Shown here piece after piece: positions 8,081-16,623 of a stretch of 64,000 nucleotides of DNA; within the stretch, counting starts at the first letter, position 1, and the number at the start of each line of letters is the position of its first letter. Under the pieces are notes generated by a model. That model made no database searches and was not told the DNA's origin. It worked only from the letters and a program-made list of their open reading frames with translations. The position numbers and the translations under genes are program-made. The stretch is from Lapidilactobacillus mulanensis (GTDB taxonomy: Bacteria; Bacillota; Bacilli; Lactobacillales; Lactobacillaceae). Location: NCBI RefSeq assembly GCF_003946215.1, contig NZ_RHOW01000004.1, positions 22,487 through 86,486 on the forward strand, read 5' to 3'.

Positions 8081-9727
8081 TTATGACCAGCTACGGAACT
8101 TAGCAGGTGGATTATAAAGACCCTTCGACCATTTAACTAAGTCTTCCATATTTTGTGCAGCTAATAATGACCGCTTAGCATCCGTGCGACGAACACCCAA
8201 GTCTTCAGGCAAGGCCACGATACCGCGAGCACGCAAATCATTAAGCGTCTTGGCATTGCTACGCAAACCAACAGGTGTAACACCAGCAATAGCTTCGATG
8301 GCAGCTTGGCGTTCAGCCATGCTATCCGTCTTGTACAAGTAGGCGATCCCTTCTTCAGTCACGATATGCGTCGTGTCTTCGGAATAAATCATGATCGGCA
8401 CGTTAGCCAATTTAGCTTCTTTACGAACTTCTTCAGCATCCAAGTGATCAACGAAAACAGGTTTCTTACTTGAACCAAACGTTTCAACCATTTGAACGAC
8501 TAATTTTTGTCCCTTACCTAATGGATCATTGTCAGGACGAAGACTTTGCCAAGCTGGCGTTGAGTGACGACGACCCGTTGGATTTGAACCCATGTTAGGC
8601 GCACCACCGAAACCAGACAAACGACCATTGGTGACAGTTGAAGAATTACCGAATTGATCGATCTGCAACGTTGAACCAACAAACATATCCAGCGCATATT
8701 GACCGGCCATTTGACCGAAAGCACGGTTAGAACGCATCGTGCCATCTTTACCAACGAAGAAGACGTCGGGACGTGCAGCAATGTATTTCTCCATGCCGAC
8801 TTCGCCACCGAAACTGTGGATCGATTGGATCCAACCACTTTCGATTGCAGGAATCAACGTTGGCGTTGGGTTAACTTCCCAGTTAGGAACGATTTTACCC
8901 TTCAAGCCTAATTGCTCCCCATAAGTTGGTAAGAGTAATTCAATTGCGGCCGTGTTAAAACCAACACCATGGTTAACAGACTGAACATTGTGCTTTTCGT
9001 AGATCCCACGAATAGCCATCATGCCCATTAAAATCTGTAATTCGGTGATATTTTGTGGATCACGGGTGAATAATGGTTCGAGTTGATAAGGTTCGTCTGC
9101 AGGAATAACGACGTCGATCCAATCAGCAGGAATATCAACACGTGGTAATTTATCAACGACTTCATTGACTTGAACAATAACGATCCCGTCTTTAAATGCA
9201 GCTGATTCAACGATCACAGGTGTCTCTTCGGTGTTGTAACCAGTATAAAGATTACCGTCACGGTCGGCTTTGTCAGCTGCAACCAAGACGACATTAGGAA
9301 TCAAATCAACAAATAAACGTGCGTACAATTCCAAATAAGTATGGATATCACCAACTTGTAGCGTACCGTCGGCGATCATTTGCGAAACACGGGTACTTTG
9401 GGGACCGGCGAAAGAAAAGTCCATCTTGCTGGCAATCCCATCTTCGAAAATATCCAAATGTTCTGGGCGAGAAATACTGCTCATGATCATATGCAGATCA
9501 TGTACTTTTTCAGGATCAACACTGGCTAAAATTTTCGATAAGAAACTGGCTTGTTTCTGGTTGTCGCCTTCAAGGACGACCTTATCGCCACTACTGATCA
9601 ATGCTTCAAGAATCTGTTTTGCATCATTGGTCTTGGCATACTTGCCAGAAAGTAGTGGCTGGACAGCGGCCATCTTCGTGGCTTTGGCGTCACGATGGCT
9701 GGCCCAATTACGTTCACTATCACTCAT
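8081..9727 (-). CDS. mdcA: Malonate decarboxylase alpha subunit (acetyl-S-ACP:malonate ACP transferase)
   Basis: Exchanges the acetyl group on the carrier protein for malonate, which starts each catalytic cycle. Its 548 residues are the expected length and hold CoA-transferase-like segments: VNHGVGFNTAAIELLLPTYG, then GSTLQIDQFGNSSTVTNGR. The C-terminus has a Gly/Pro-rich run (SGFGGAPNMGSNPTGRRH) typical of MdcA. The start has AAAGAGG about 10 bases before it, and the mdcH stop lies 3 bases upstream. It is cytoplasmic, in complex with MdcC and MdcDE. Confidence 0.94.
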   Translation of the reverse strand: MSDSERNWASHRDAKATKMAAVQPLLSGKYAKTNDAKQILEALISSGDKVVLEGDNQKQASFLSKILASVDPEKVHDLHMIMSSISRPEHLDIFEDGIASKMDFSFAGPQSTRVSQMIADGTLQVGDIHTYLELYARLFVDLIPNVVLVAADKADRDGNLYTGYNTEETPVIVESAAFKDGIVIVQVNEVVDKLPRVDIPADWIDVVIPADEPYQLEPLFTRDPQNITELQILMGMMAIRGIYEKHNVQSVNHGVGFNTAAIELLLPTYGEQLGLKGKIVPNWEVNPTPTLIPAIESGWIQSIHSFGGEVGMEKYIAARPDVFFVGKDGTMRSNRAFGQMAGQYALDMFVGSTLQIDQFGNSSTVTNGRLSGFGGAPNMGSNPTGRRHSTPAWQSLRPDNDPLGKGQKLVVQMVETFGSSKKPVFVDHLDAEEVRKEAKLANVPIMIYSEDTTHIVTEEGIAYLYKTDSMAERQAAIEAIAGVTPVGLRSNAKTLNDLRARGIVALPEDLGVRRTDAKRSLLAAQNMEDLVKWSKGLYNPPAKFRSWS

Positions 9728-9730
9728 AAA

Positions 9731-10642
9731 TTAAGAACCTCTTTCCCATTTTTTCAATAAATAAGTTGCGTCAGCAATCGTCATCTGATCTAAATAGACC
9801 TGATGAATATCGCCGAACTTCTGCGCGAGCACCTTTCTAAACGGACGCCCGGGAGAAAAATTAATGATCACGTTGGGCTGATAATCCGTCGCCACTGCCA
9901 TCATTGACTCGAAGAAAACTGGATGAGCCAAGTTGTGACCCAGATCGTCGCGTAACGGTCCAGATTGTCGAACGGCATGACCCGTATTGTTGGCCAGATA
10001 GATACCTTGTGGCCGGTCGATCGTCACATCCGCTAAAGAAGCCGCGAGTTTAGTGGCAACGTCATTCATCAACGGTGAATGAGAAGGCACCGGCACGCGC
10101 AAGCGCATGGCTTTAGAAGCACCGTTGTCTTTTGCCAACTGAACGACGGCATCGATGGCTTCCAACTGACCGGATAAGGCGACCTGATCTTCCGCATTCT
10201 GATTCGATGCGTAGACCGGCTTTTCTTTCGTCGTCACTTGTGCGACCAATGCCTCAACTTCAGGCCGTGTCAAGCCTACGACGACGCCCATCCCATAACC
10301 ACTTGGATACGCGCCTTGCATGAGCTGAGCACGTAACTTCACCGTTTTAAATAAATCCGGTGCCGAAATCGAACCCAACGCATACGCTGCAGCGAAAACG
10401 CCAAGCGAATGACCAGCAGCTAACCGCGGTTTAAAACCAGCAGCCAACAGACGATCCACTTGATCCACTTGCAATAATTCGATACCAACTTGCAACTGAA
10501 CCGAATCTTGATAGGCATCATCAGTATCCAACAATTTCAGTTGTAACTGATCTTCAACCTTGGCTCGTAATCCCGGATCAACGGTTGCCAACATGTCAGC
10601 ATGTTGACCGCCCTGTCCAGGGAAAATCCAAAGAGAATCCAA
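9731..10642 (-). CDS. mdcH: Malonyl-S-ACP:ACP transacylase (malonate decarboxylase epsilon subunit)
   Basis: Activates the carrier by transferring malonyl from malonyl-CoA; belongs to the FabD family. It begins LWIFPGQGGQHADML and has the nucleophile elbow AGHSLGVFAAAYALG, plus the active-site His region PVPSHSPLMNDVA. I place the start at a TTG because GAAGGGA stands 5 bases before it and the FabD-like domain starts there. A second TTG 63 bases upstream keeps the frame open but has no ribosome site. It is the first gene of the mdc operon, transcribed away from mdcR. Confidence 0.9.
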   Translation of the reverse strand: MDSLWIFPGQGGQHADMLATVDPGLRAKVEDQLQLKLLDTDDAYQDSVQLQVGIELLQVDQVDRLLAAGFKPRLAAGHSLGVFAAAYALGSISAPDLFKTVKLRAQLMQGAYPSGYGMGVVVGLTRPEVEALVAQVTTKEKPVYASNQNAEDQVALSGQLEAIDAVVQLAKDNGASKAMRLRVPVPSHSPLMNDVATKLAASLADVTIDRPQGIYLANNTGHAVRQSGPLRDDLGHNLAHPVFFESMMAVATDYQPNVIINFSPGRPFRKVLAQKFGDIHQVYLDQMTIADATYLLKKWERGS

Positions 10643-10705
10643 ACGAATCCCTTCTTTCAAAGTGTGCTTAATTATGATGAACTCATAACGAGACACACGT
10701 TTCAA

Positions 10706-10837
10706 TCATCGTTTCATTTATCATTTTCCGAAACAACATGATCGATCTCACTTGATTACTTTAACGCGAATATATATTGATGTATAATGATTAATATTCA
10801 TTTAATATAACTACAGGTTATGAAAGCTGGAAAAATA
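10706..10837. promoter_or_regulatory. Divergent mdcH/mdcR promoter region
   Basis: AT-rich spacer between the divergent operon and its LysR regulator. For mdcR, TATAAT (10783-10788) lies 17 bp from a weak -35, TTTAAC (10760-10765). An imperfect AT dyad (ATATTGAT...ATGATTAATAT, about 10774-10796) overlaps it and could be the LysR-type site. No strong minus-strand promoter could be chosen by eye. Confidence 0.5.
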
Positions 10838-11713
10838 ATGAACCTCTCACAACTAAAAGGCTTCGCGCTGGCCGCCCAGACTGAAAGCATCACCCAAGCT
10901 GCCCGATTAGCTTTTATCAGCCAACCTGCAATGTCGAAGTTGATTCAACAATTAGAAGAAGAATTAGGCGTCACCCTTTTTGACCGCGTCGGCAGAACCA
11001 TCAAGCTGAGTCAAAACGGTCAACTTTTCCTGTCGTATGTCTCTACCGCGCTGGATGAACTGCAACAAGGAATCGATGCGGTCACTTCCAAGGCCAAACA
11101 CCCCACACAACCGATCCGCTTATTGATCGAAGTTGCCTCCAGCTTCATTCCAGAAATGGTTCGCCGTATTCAAAGCCAATTTCCGGAAACGCCCGTCCAA
11201 TTGACTCAACGCATCGCAACAATCAGCGAACCGCACCAGTTTGATTTCACCATTTCAACGCGCGAGCCCTTGAAAGAGGACATTGCAATTCCACTGATCA
11301 ACGAAGAAATCTTCGTCGGGAGCGCCGGCGTTCAAATCAACTCACCATATATTAATCCCACCGATTTAAAAGATATGCCGGTGATTGGGATGGGCTTGCA
11401 CAGCCCGTTGCGCGACACGATCGATAATTATTTCGCACAATACGGCATCACGCTGAATTATCAATACGAAGCCGATGATCCCGCGACCTTGCGCGAATTA
11501 TTATTGAGCAACGCCGGGATCGGCTTTATTCCAGCAACGACTTGGCAATCCACCGGTAAAAAAATGCATTTAGCACGGCTGATTCCCAATCCCCCATTCC
11601 GAACGATTTATCTAACTGAAAATAAAGCCACCGAAACCAATCTCAATCGCGTCGTGGCTAATATTTTGGTTCAACTGTTTGTTGAACAGCGGAAGAATTC
11701 TTTGAAGGTTTGA
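10838..11713 (+). CDS. mdcR: LysR-family regulator of malonate decarboxylase
   Basis: Transcription regulator of 291 residues, expected to bind DNA as a tetramer and sense malonate or a derivative. The N-terminal winged helix reads LSQLKGFALAAQTESITQAA, then ISQPAMSKLIQQLEEELG, the classic LysR helix-turn-helix. The rest is the periplasmic-binding-like effector domain. It is divergent from mdcH, the usual arrangement for an activator of the adjoining operon. The ATG chosen matches normal LysR N-termini; an ATG six codons upstream is possible, and neither has a strong ribosome site. The symbol rests on position. Confidence 0.85.
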   Translation: MNLSQLKGFALAAQTESITQAARLAFISQPAMSKLIQQLEEELGVTLFDRVGRTIKLSQNGQLFLSYVSTALDELQQGIDAVTSKAKHPTQPIRLLIEVASSFIPEMVRRIQSQFPETPVQLTQRIATISEPHQFDFTISTREPLKEDIAIPLINEEIFVGSAGVQINSPYINPTDLKDMPVIGMGLHSPLRDTIDNYFAQYGITLNYQYEADDPATLRELLLSNAGIGFIPATTWQSTGKKMHLARLIPNPPFRTIYLTENKATETNLNRVVANILVQLFVEQRKNSLKV

Positions 11714-11735
11714 AATAGTGATGTTAAAAAGATGA

Positions 11736-12485
11736 TCTACCTGCGGTCGAAAGTGCCGGGGCAGGCAGGTCTGTGGCTGTGGGACCGCTCTCCGCTTTTC
11801 CAAGGACGGGAAAAGCTCCGAGCTTCGATTTGAGCCTCGGAAAAACGCCGAGTCTCGAATCGATCCACCATGTAAGGCGGGCAAAAGCGGCCCGCCTTAC
11901 ATGGTTGTCACTGCCACGACTGCCTGCCCCAACACTTTCGACCTAAACTTAATTTTAGTTTAGTGTAGGAAATGAATAGCTGGGTTCCTGGAAGTTGATT
12001 TACAATGTAGTCTTTACTCTGAATAACAAAATAAAAAATGTGATGAATTTCAAATCTGTGCATAATAGGACACGACAAATTTTTAAATTGGCGCCGAATA
12101 GCTTGGAAAGACGATAATGTCAGCTTTTCAAGCGAAAGATTGCGCCTATTTTAAAATCTGTCGTGTATCCAGTTTGCCAATTTTCATTTTGCGCGTTTAA
12201 AAAAATATTGTTTGGATTAGAAATGTAAATTAAATCTACAACGTTAATCTTTATCGAGCTCGTTCGAATAGACTAGGCGAAATTTGTGGTGGGGACTGGG
12301 ACTTGCAGTGGTAATTTTGTTAATGAGCGGTTTTTGCGAATTTACAAAATGGGAAAACTGGAGATCCTGCGGTTTTCAGGAGCTCCGGTTTTAGGCGGAA
12401 GAATTTCCGTACTTTGGAAATCCTGCAGCCGTCCCCACAGCAGTTTCCCAGTTCCCACCACAAATTTCGCCGGAACCACAAAAAA
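11736..12485 (+). repeat. Mosaic palindromic element, copy 2 (modules C-linker-F-A, fullest form)
   Basis: The stretch between mdcR and the acyltransferase is almost entirely this element. Left end ATCTACCTGCGG; module C 11745-11943 with ~23-bp inverted ends; linker about 11944-12030 containing CTGGGTTCCTGGAAG; segment F about 12031-12279, including GCGAAAGATTGCGCC and GAATAGACTAGGCG; module A 12280-12467 with 22-bp inverted ends; right end GCCGGAACCACA then an A-run. Inside module C the sequences around 11870-11905 form a second hairpin (ATGTAAGGCGGGC / GCCCGCCTTACAT). No credible gene lies within it. Confidence 0.9.
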
Positions 12486-12517
12486 TTATTTTCAATTATC
12501 TCTGATCCCCCACATTC

Positions 12518-12546
12518 TTGCTTATTTTTTTATTCTCTGCTAGAAT
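12518..12546 (+). promoter_or_regulatory. Sigma-A type promoter of acyltransferase gene
   Basis: TTGCTT (12518-12523), a 17-bp spacer and TAGAAT (12541-12546) precede the acyltransferase start by 55 bp. The promoter starts about 30 bp after the end of mosaic element copy 2. Confidence 0.65.
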
Positions 12547-12601
12547 AACTCAGAAACAAACCACCTGATCGATCTCACAATCTGAAAAAGGTGGTTCCAC
12601 C

Positions 12602-13717
12602 ATGACTAAATCAAACAAACTGACCGTCATTTCTGCCGACATCGGCGATTATCTCAAACTTGGCGCCTGCACGGCAGTTATGTTGCAAACAATTTTAAGT
12701 TTAGCTTTAACAACTTCCCCATCAACAACCGCGCAAACTTGGATCGGCATGATTTATGACCTGGTCAAGTTTACAGCGCCCGCATTTATTTTCGGCATTC
12801 TATACACAACAACACGTACCACCATCGACAAAACCGATCTCACTTATGGCCAGTACATGAAAGGCACTTGGCACGGCTTATTTATTCCGACCATCTGGTG
12901 GACATTCGTTTATCTGCTGGTCATGCCTTGGGTGCAACAAGTCAATCAATATCACGATCTTCCTAGCTTCCTCTGGCATTTTATCAACGGGAACGCCTCA
13001 CCGCATTTGTGGTACAACACGATGATGCTTCAGTTCATTATTCTGATGCCACTATTCTGGGCGATCGGTCGTTGGGTCGGTCAAAATACAAAGCGTGGCC
13101 TGATTATTTTCGTCGCAGCCATCATCGTTCAAGGTTTGTGGTTAGTTTTTTATGACACGCAGATTTTCCACGGTCCCCACATGCAAGACTGGTATTTATT
13201 CGACCGTTTCTTCATGAGCTTCTTCATTTACGGCGTCTTCGGAACTTTAGCTTGGCAATTCCGCGAATTCTATAATCGCACCGTTAAAAAATACTGGCTC
13301 GTCTTGGTCGTTCTTTTCATTGCCATCTTTGTTTGGGTCAACCGCGAACTGTTTAACTTCGGCTATCCGGTCATGCTCGCCAATGCACCCTACTACAAAC
13401 CTTCGATGACTTTATTCGACCTGATCATTATCGGTTTGCTTTCTGCACTCGCCGTTTATCAAATCGAACGCAAATTGCCGTTCACGAATTTCGTCCACAG
13501 CTTTGCCAATTTCGCGTATAAGGCCTACTTGTCGAACGTTTTCTGGGCACAATTACTTTGGCTCACGTTTGGTAAAACTTTAATGCAGCACTCCACTTTC
13601 TTCGGCATTGTCATTATTTATGTACTGACTTGGTGCCTCGCGTTTGCATCTGCCTTTGGATTACATGCCATTTGGTCACGCCTCAAGCCCCGATTAACCG
13701 TGAAGAAAACCGCCTAA
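12602..13717 (+). CDS. Acyltransferase family 3 membrane protein
   Basis: Integral membrane O-acyltransferase of 371 residues with about ten hydrophobic segments and a short cytoplasmic N-terminus. The hydrophobic pattern, WHGLFIPTIWWTFVYLL near residues 95-115 and the HLWYNTMMLQFIILMPLFW region near 140 resemble the acyltransferase-3 family, which acetylates cell-surface polysaccharides or peptidoglycan. The family's catalytic His early in the sequence is not plain to me, so the family call is moderately sure. The ribosome site AAAGGTGG is good. It forms a single-gene unit with its own promoter and terminator. Confidence 0.7.
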   Translation: MTKSNKLTVISADIGDYLKLGACTAVMLQTILSLALTTSPSTTAQTWIGMIYDLVKFTAPAFIFGILYTTTRTTIDKTDLTYGQYMKGTWHGLFIPTIWWTFVYLLVMPWVQQVNQYHDLPSFLWHFINGNASPHLWYNTMMLQFIILMPLFWAIGRWVGQNTKRGLIIFVAAIIVQGLWLVFYDTQIFHGPHMQDWYLFDRFFMSFFIYGVFGTLAWQFREFYNRTVKKYWLVLVVLFIAIFVWVNRELFNFGYPVMLANAPYYKPSMTLFDLIIIGLLSALAVYQIERKLPFTNFVHSFANFAYKAYLSNVFWAQLLWLTFGKTLMQHSTFFGIVIIYVLTWCLAFASAFGLHAIWSRLKPRLTVKKTA

Positions 13718-13740
13718 TTAATTTAAATCAATTATTTACT

Positions 13741-13769
13741 AGACACCTTACACAAGGTGTCTTTTTTTT
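13741..13769 (+). terminator. Terminator after acyltransferase gene
   Basis: A 9-bp stem AGACACCTT / AAGGTGTCT (13741-13749 / 13754-13762) with loop ACAC and a run of eight T. Confidence 0.92.
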
Positions 13770-13792
13770 AGACACTTTTAGGACTTTGTCTA

Positions 13793-13820
13793 TTGGTTTT
13801 CGTAGTAAAGCGACTATGAT
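13793..13820 (+). promoter_or_regulatory. Promoter of small membrane peptide / oleate hydratase unit
   Basis: TTGGTT (13793-13798) and TATGAT (13815-13820) are separated by 16 bp. They lie about 30 bp upstream of the small peptide gene and after the preceding terminator. Confidence 0.55.
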
Positions 13821-13851
13821 GAAGTCGTAATCAGAAAAGGAGTGACAAAAT

Positions 13852-13980
13852 ATGAAAAAGCATTTATTCGGTCTTAGCTTGACCCTTGGTGCTGTCGTTT
13901 TGGGCGTCGCTTACGTCGCCAAAAAAACCGGCTTTTTTGAAAACGATAGTCACTTGTACGACGAATTCGAATCCCGTTAA
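13852..13980 (+). CDS. 42-residue single-pass membrane peptide
   Basis: A small frame with a strong ribosome site (AAAAGGAG, 9 bases before ATG) and its own promoter. It encodes MKKHLFGLSLTLGAVVLGVA, a basic start and one hydrophobic helix, followed by a hydrophilic, acidic tail ending DSHLYDEFESR. It lies 38 bases before oleate hydratase with no terminator between, so the two are probably co-transcribed. The helix could be an uncleaved anchor; no lipobox is present. I do not recognise the family. A role in docking or regulating the membrane-associated hydratase is only a guess. Confidence 0.65.
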   Translation: MKKHLFGLSLTLGAVVLGVAYVAKKTGFFENDSHLYDEFESR

Positions 13981-14018
13981 TTTTTTAAAACTATTGCACT
14001 TAGAATGGAGAATTTCCA

Positions 14019-15713
14019 ATGAGAAAAAATAAAGCAATTATGATTGGTGCCGGCCTTTCCAACATGGCCGCTGCCGTTTATCTAATTCAAGAAGGCAAAT
14101 GGCAAGGTGATCAGATCACCTTCTATTCACTCGATGATCACGGTGCTAACGATGGCGCCACCACTGATTCTGTCACGGATGAGTATTGGAATAAGAATCA
14201 TCCGCTTGAAAATAAAAAAGGCTACGTCGCTCGTGGTGGCCGCATGTTAAACTATCGGACCTATGTTGATTTGATGGACCTTTTAAATCGGGTCCCTTCA
14301 ACAACAGAGCCAAATATGACTGCCGCCGAAGATACACGCGACTTCGATGCCAAACACCGCACGTTTGACAAAGCGCGTTTACTAGAAGGCGACAAAGGCA
14401 TCATCGATGGTGGCAAGCTTGGTTTTAACAACCAAGACCGGCTAATGTTGACTAAATTAATTGCCATGCCCGATTCAGAAGAGGAAAAATTGGACAATGT
14501 GACCATCTCCGAATATTTCAAAGATGATCCCCATTTCTTCAATACCAATTTCTGGATGATGTGGGAAACAACTTTCGCCTTCCGTTTGCAAAGTTCCGCT
14601 CAAGAATTCAGACGTTACATGCACCAGATGATCTACGAATTCACGCAGATCGAGCATTTGGTCGGTGTTAACCGGACCAGATATAACCAGTATGAGAGCA
14701 TCATGTTGCCACTGATCAATTACTTGAAGGATCAAGGCGTTAAAATCGTCTTAGATCGTCTCGTCACTGACTGGGATTTCAAAGATACGCCGATGCAAGA
14801 TGAAATCACAGTCACGGGATTAGAAATGCTAAATACCAAGACCAACAAAAAAGAACACGTTGATGTCGACGATGACACTGCCGTTATTTTCACCAACGGA
14901 TCAATCACCGACTCTGCAACAATGGGCGATTATGATCATCCAGCTGCAGAAAATATGGATTACGGTGCCGCTTCGAGTTTATGGAAAAAAGCCAGCGAGC
15001 GTTTCTATAACGTTGGTAATCCCGATAAATTCTTTGCAGATCGCAATGCCAGTGAGTGGGTCAGTTTCACACTGACTACAAGTGATCACGTCTTGCTCAA
15101 CGAAATCACTCGGATCACCACGCAAGTTCCTGGTAATGCCTTGAATTCATTCATCTCGACTTCACCGATCACCGAACTCGGCCAAAGAGATGTCAACATG
15201 TCGATCGTTGTTCACCATCAACCTCACTTCACTACTCAAAAACCAAACGAATCTGTTATTTGGGGCTATTTCCTTTACCCACGTCGTCGCGGCGAATTCG
15301 TCGACAAGCAATATATCAAGATGACCGGTAAAGAAATGTTGCAAGAATTGATCGGTCAATTATCTAAAGTCGATCCTGGCCCAGGTAATATTCGTGATAA
15401 AGAGTCTGAAATTATGGACAGTGTTATCAACAATATTCCTGTTTACATGCCATATGCTTCTGCCTTGTTTAACAATCGTGCCAAGACAGATCGTCCCAAG
15501 GTTATTCCTGCACATTCGACCAACCTCGCCTTCACTGGTGAATTTGTAGAACAGCCTTACCAGATGATTTTCACGGAACAAAGCGCCGTCCGTTCCGGCG
15601 AAATTGCGGCTTACCACTTCGCTGGAATTCCAATGGCCAACTTGGTCAAGACACCACGTTACGATAAGGATCTCAAGACCTTAGCACGCGCTGCTAAAAA
15701 AATGTTTGATTAA
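14019..15713 (+). CDS. ohyA: Oleate hydratase
   Basis: FAD-dependent hydratase that adds water across the cis-9 double bond of oleic and related unsaturated fatty acids, giving 10-hydroxy fatty acids; formerly called myosin-cross-reactive antigen. At 564 residues it is full length. The nucleotide-binding start AIMIGAGLSNMAAAVYLI is followed by GYVARGGRMLNYRTYVDLMD, a conserved substrate/FAD loop, and by FWMMWETTFAFRLQSSAQEF. The C-terminus has the FAD-binding stretch LAFTGEFVEQPYQMIFTEQS. AATGGAGA precedes the ATG. The family acts at the inner membrane face to detoxify unsaturated fatty acids. Confidence 0.96.
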   Translation: MRKNKAIMIGAGLSNMAAAVYLIQEGKWQGDQITFYSLDDHGANDGATTDSVTDEYWNKNHPLENKKGYVARGGRMLNYRTYVDLMDLLNRVPSTTEPNMTAAEDTRDFDAKHRTFDKARLLEGDKGIIDGGKLGFNNQDRLMLTKLIAMPDSEEEKLDNVTISEYFKDDPHFFNTNFWMMWETTFAFRLQSSAQEFRRYMHQMIYEFTQIEHLVGVNRTRYNQYESIMLPLINYLKDQGVKIVLDRLVTDWDFKDTPMQDEITVTGLEMLNTKTNKKEHVDVDDDTAVIFTNGSITDSATMGDYDHPAAENMDYGAASSLWKKASERFYNVGNPDKFFADRNASEWVSFTLTTSDHVLLNEITRITTQVPGNALNSFISTSPITELGQRDVNMSIVVHHQPHFTTQKPNESVIWGYFLYPRRRGEFVDKQYIKMTGKEMLQELIGQLSKVDPGPGNIRDKESEIMDSVINNIPVYMPYASALFNNRAKTDRPKVIPAHSTNLAFTGEFVEQPYQMIFTEQSAVRSGEIAAYHFAGIPMANLVKTPRYDKDLKTLARAAKKMFD

Positions 15714-15729
15714 CTGAATTGAACGTAAG

Positions 15730-15763
15730 ACGATCACGTCGATTGATGACGTGATCGTTTTTT
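15730..15763 (+). terminator. Terminator of oleate hydratase
   Basis: An 11-bp stem ACGATCACGTC / GACGTGATCGT (15730-15740 / 15748-15758) ends in six T. The left end of mosaic element copy 3 begins about 10 bp further on. Confidence 0.95.
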
Positions 15764-15773
15764 GTGCGTTTTT

Positions 15774-16600
15774 AATCTACTTACGGTTGAAAGTGCTGGG
15801 GCTGGCAGGTCTGTGGCTGTGGGACCGCTCTCCACTTTTCCGAAACGTGTTCTGCAACATTGAAATCAGCATCTAAGAGATCAAGCCACGAAGAATGAAG
15901 CCCGATTCTTGTGTCTTGACGTCTTAGCTGTTGATTTCAACCCATGTTGCGCCACACTCTGGAAAAAGTTCCGAGCTTCGATTGAAGCCCCGGAAAAACG
16001 CCGGGTCTTCAATACGATCCACCATGTAAGGCGGGCAAAAACGGCCCGCCAACATGGTTAGCACTGCCACGACTGCCTGCCCCAGCACTTTCGACCTAAA
16101 CGTATTTGAGTTAGTGTAGGAATTGAATAACTGGGTTCCTATAACTTAATTGACATTGTTGTCTTTACTCTAAATAGTTCAGCTTGAGAGTTTGATTGAT
16201 TATCATGTCCGCATTTCGTCTTCTAGAAATTAAAGTTGCAGTACAAGTCAGTCGCACAGGACTAGACGTTAACTAGAGTAACCACTATAAAACTGCCGAG
16301 ATGAGTCAGAACGCGGAAGAAAAAGTTGCGACTCGCAGTGAAATTGTTCTTGCGGGACCAAATTATTTCCTAAATGTTCTCGGATGAGTTACGCAAGAAT
16401 TCAGTTCTCCACAAACCCAAGTCCCGCTAGAACAAGGGTGAGCTTCAAGACTTTTGTGGGTTTCAAAAGGCTTGAAGTCATCCCCACAGCGAGGCGCAAC
16501 ATTTTTCTGCAGCGTTCTGACGGAACCAAACAAACTCCTACCATACGCAAAATAAGTGTTCAAAACTTGCAGTTTCCCAGTTCCGCCACAAAATTCGCCA
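15774..16600 (+). repeat. Mosaic palindromic element, copy 3 (modules C-linker-D)
   Basis: Fills the space between oleate hydratase and the second mglB gene. Module C spans 15785-16096 and is about 110 bp longer than in other copies, because an extra hairpin (arms 15855-15878 / 15922-15949) sits between 15841 and about 15960. The linker (16097-16200) has CTGGGTTCCTATAAC. Module D (16305-16521) has ~32-bp inverted ends (16305-16336 / 16489-16521) and nested stems at 16344-16358 / 16421-16435 and at CTTCAAGACTTTTG / CAAAAGGCTTGAAG. A degraded module-A end (TTTCCCAGTTCCGCCACAAA) closes it. No credible gene lies within it. Confidence 0.88.
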
Positions 16601-16623
16601 ACATCAACAAATTATCAATGCCT

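Noticed and set aside
11612..11884. Minus-strand frame overlapping the end of mdcR and module C
   Set aside because: It is antisense to a clear LysR gene and runs into the repeat; no ribosome site.
16363..16563. Minus-strand frame in copy 3 and neighbouring short frames
   Set aside because: They lie in module D, are interrupted in other copies and lack initiation signals.
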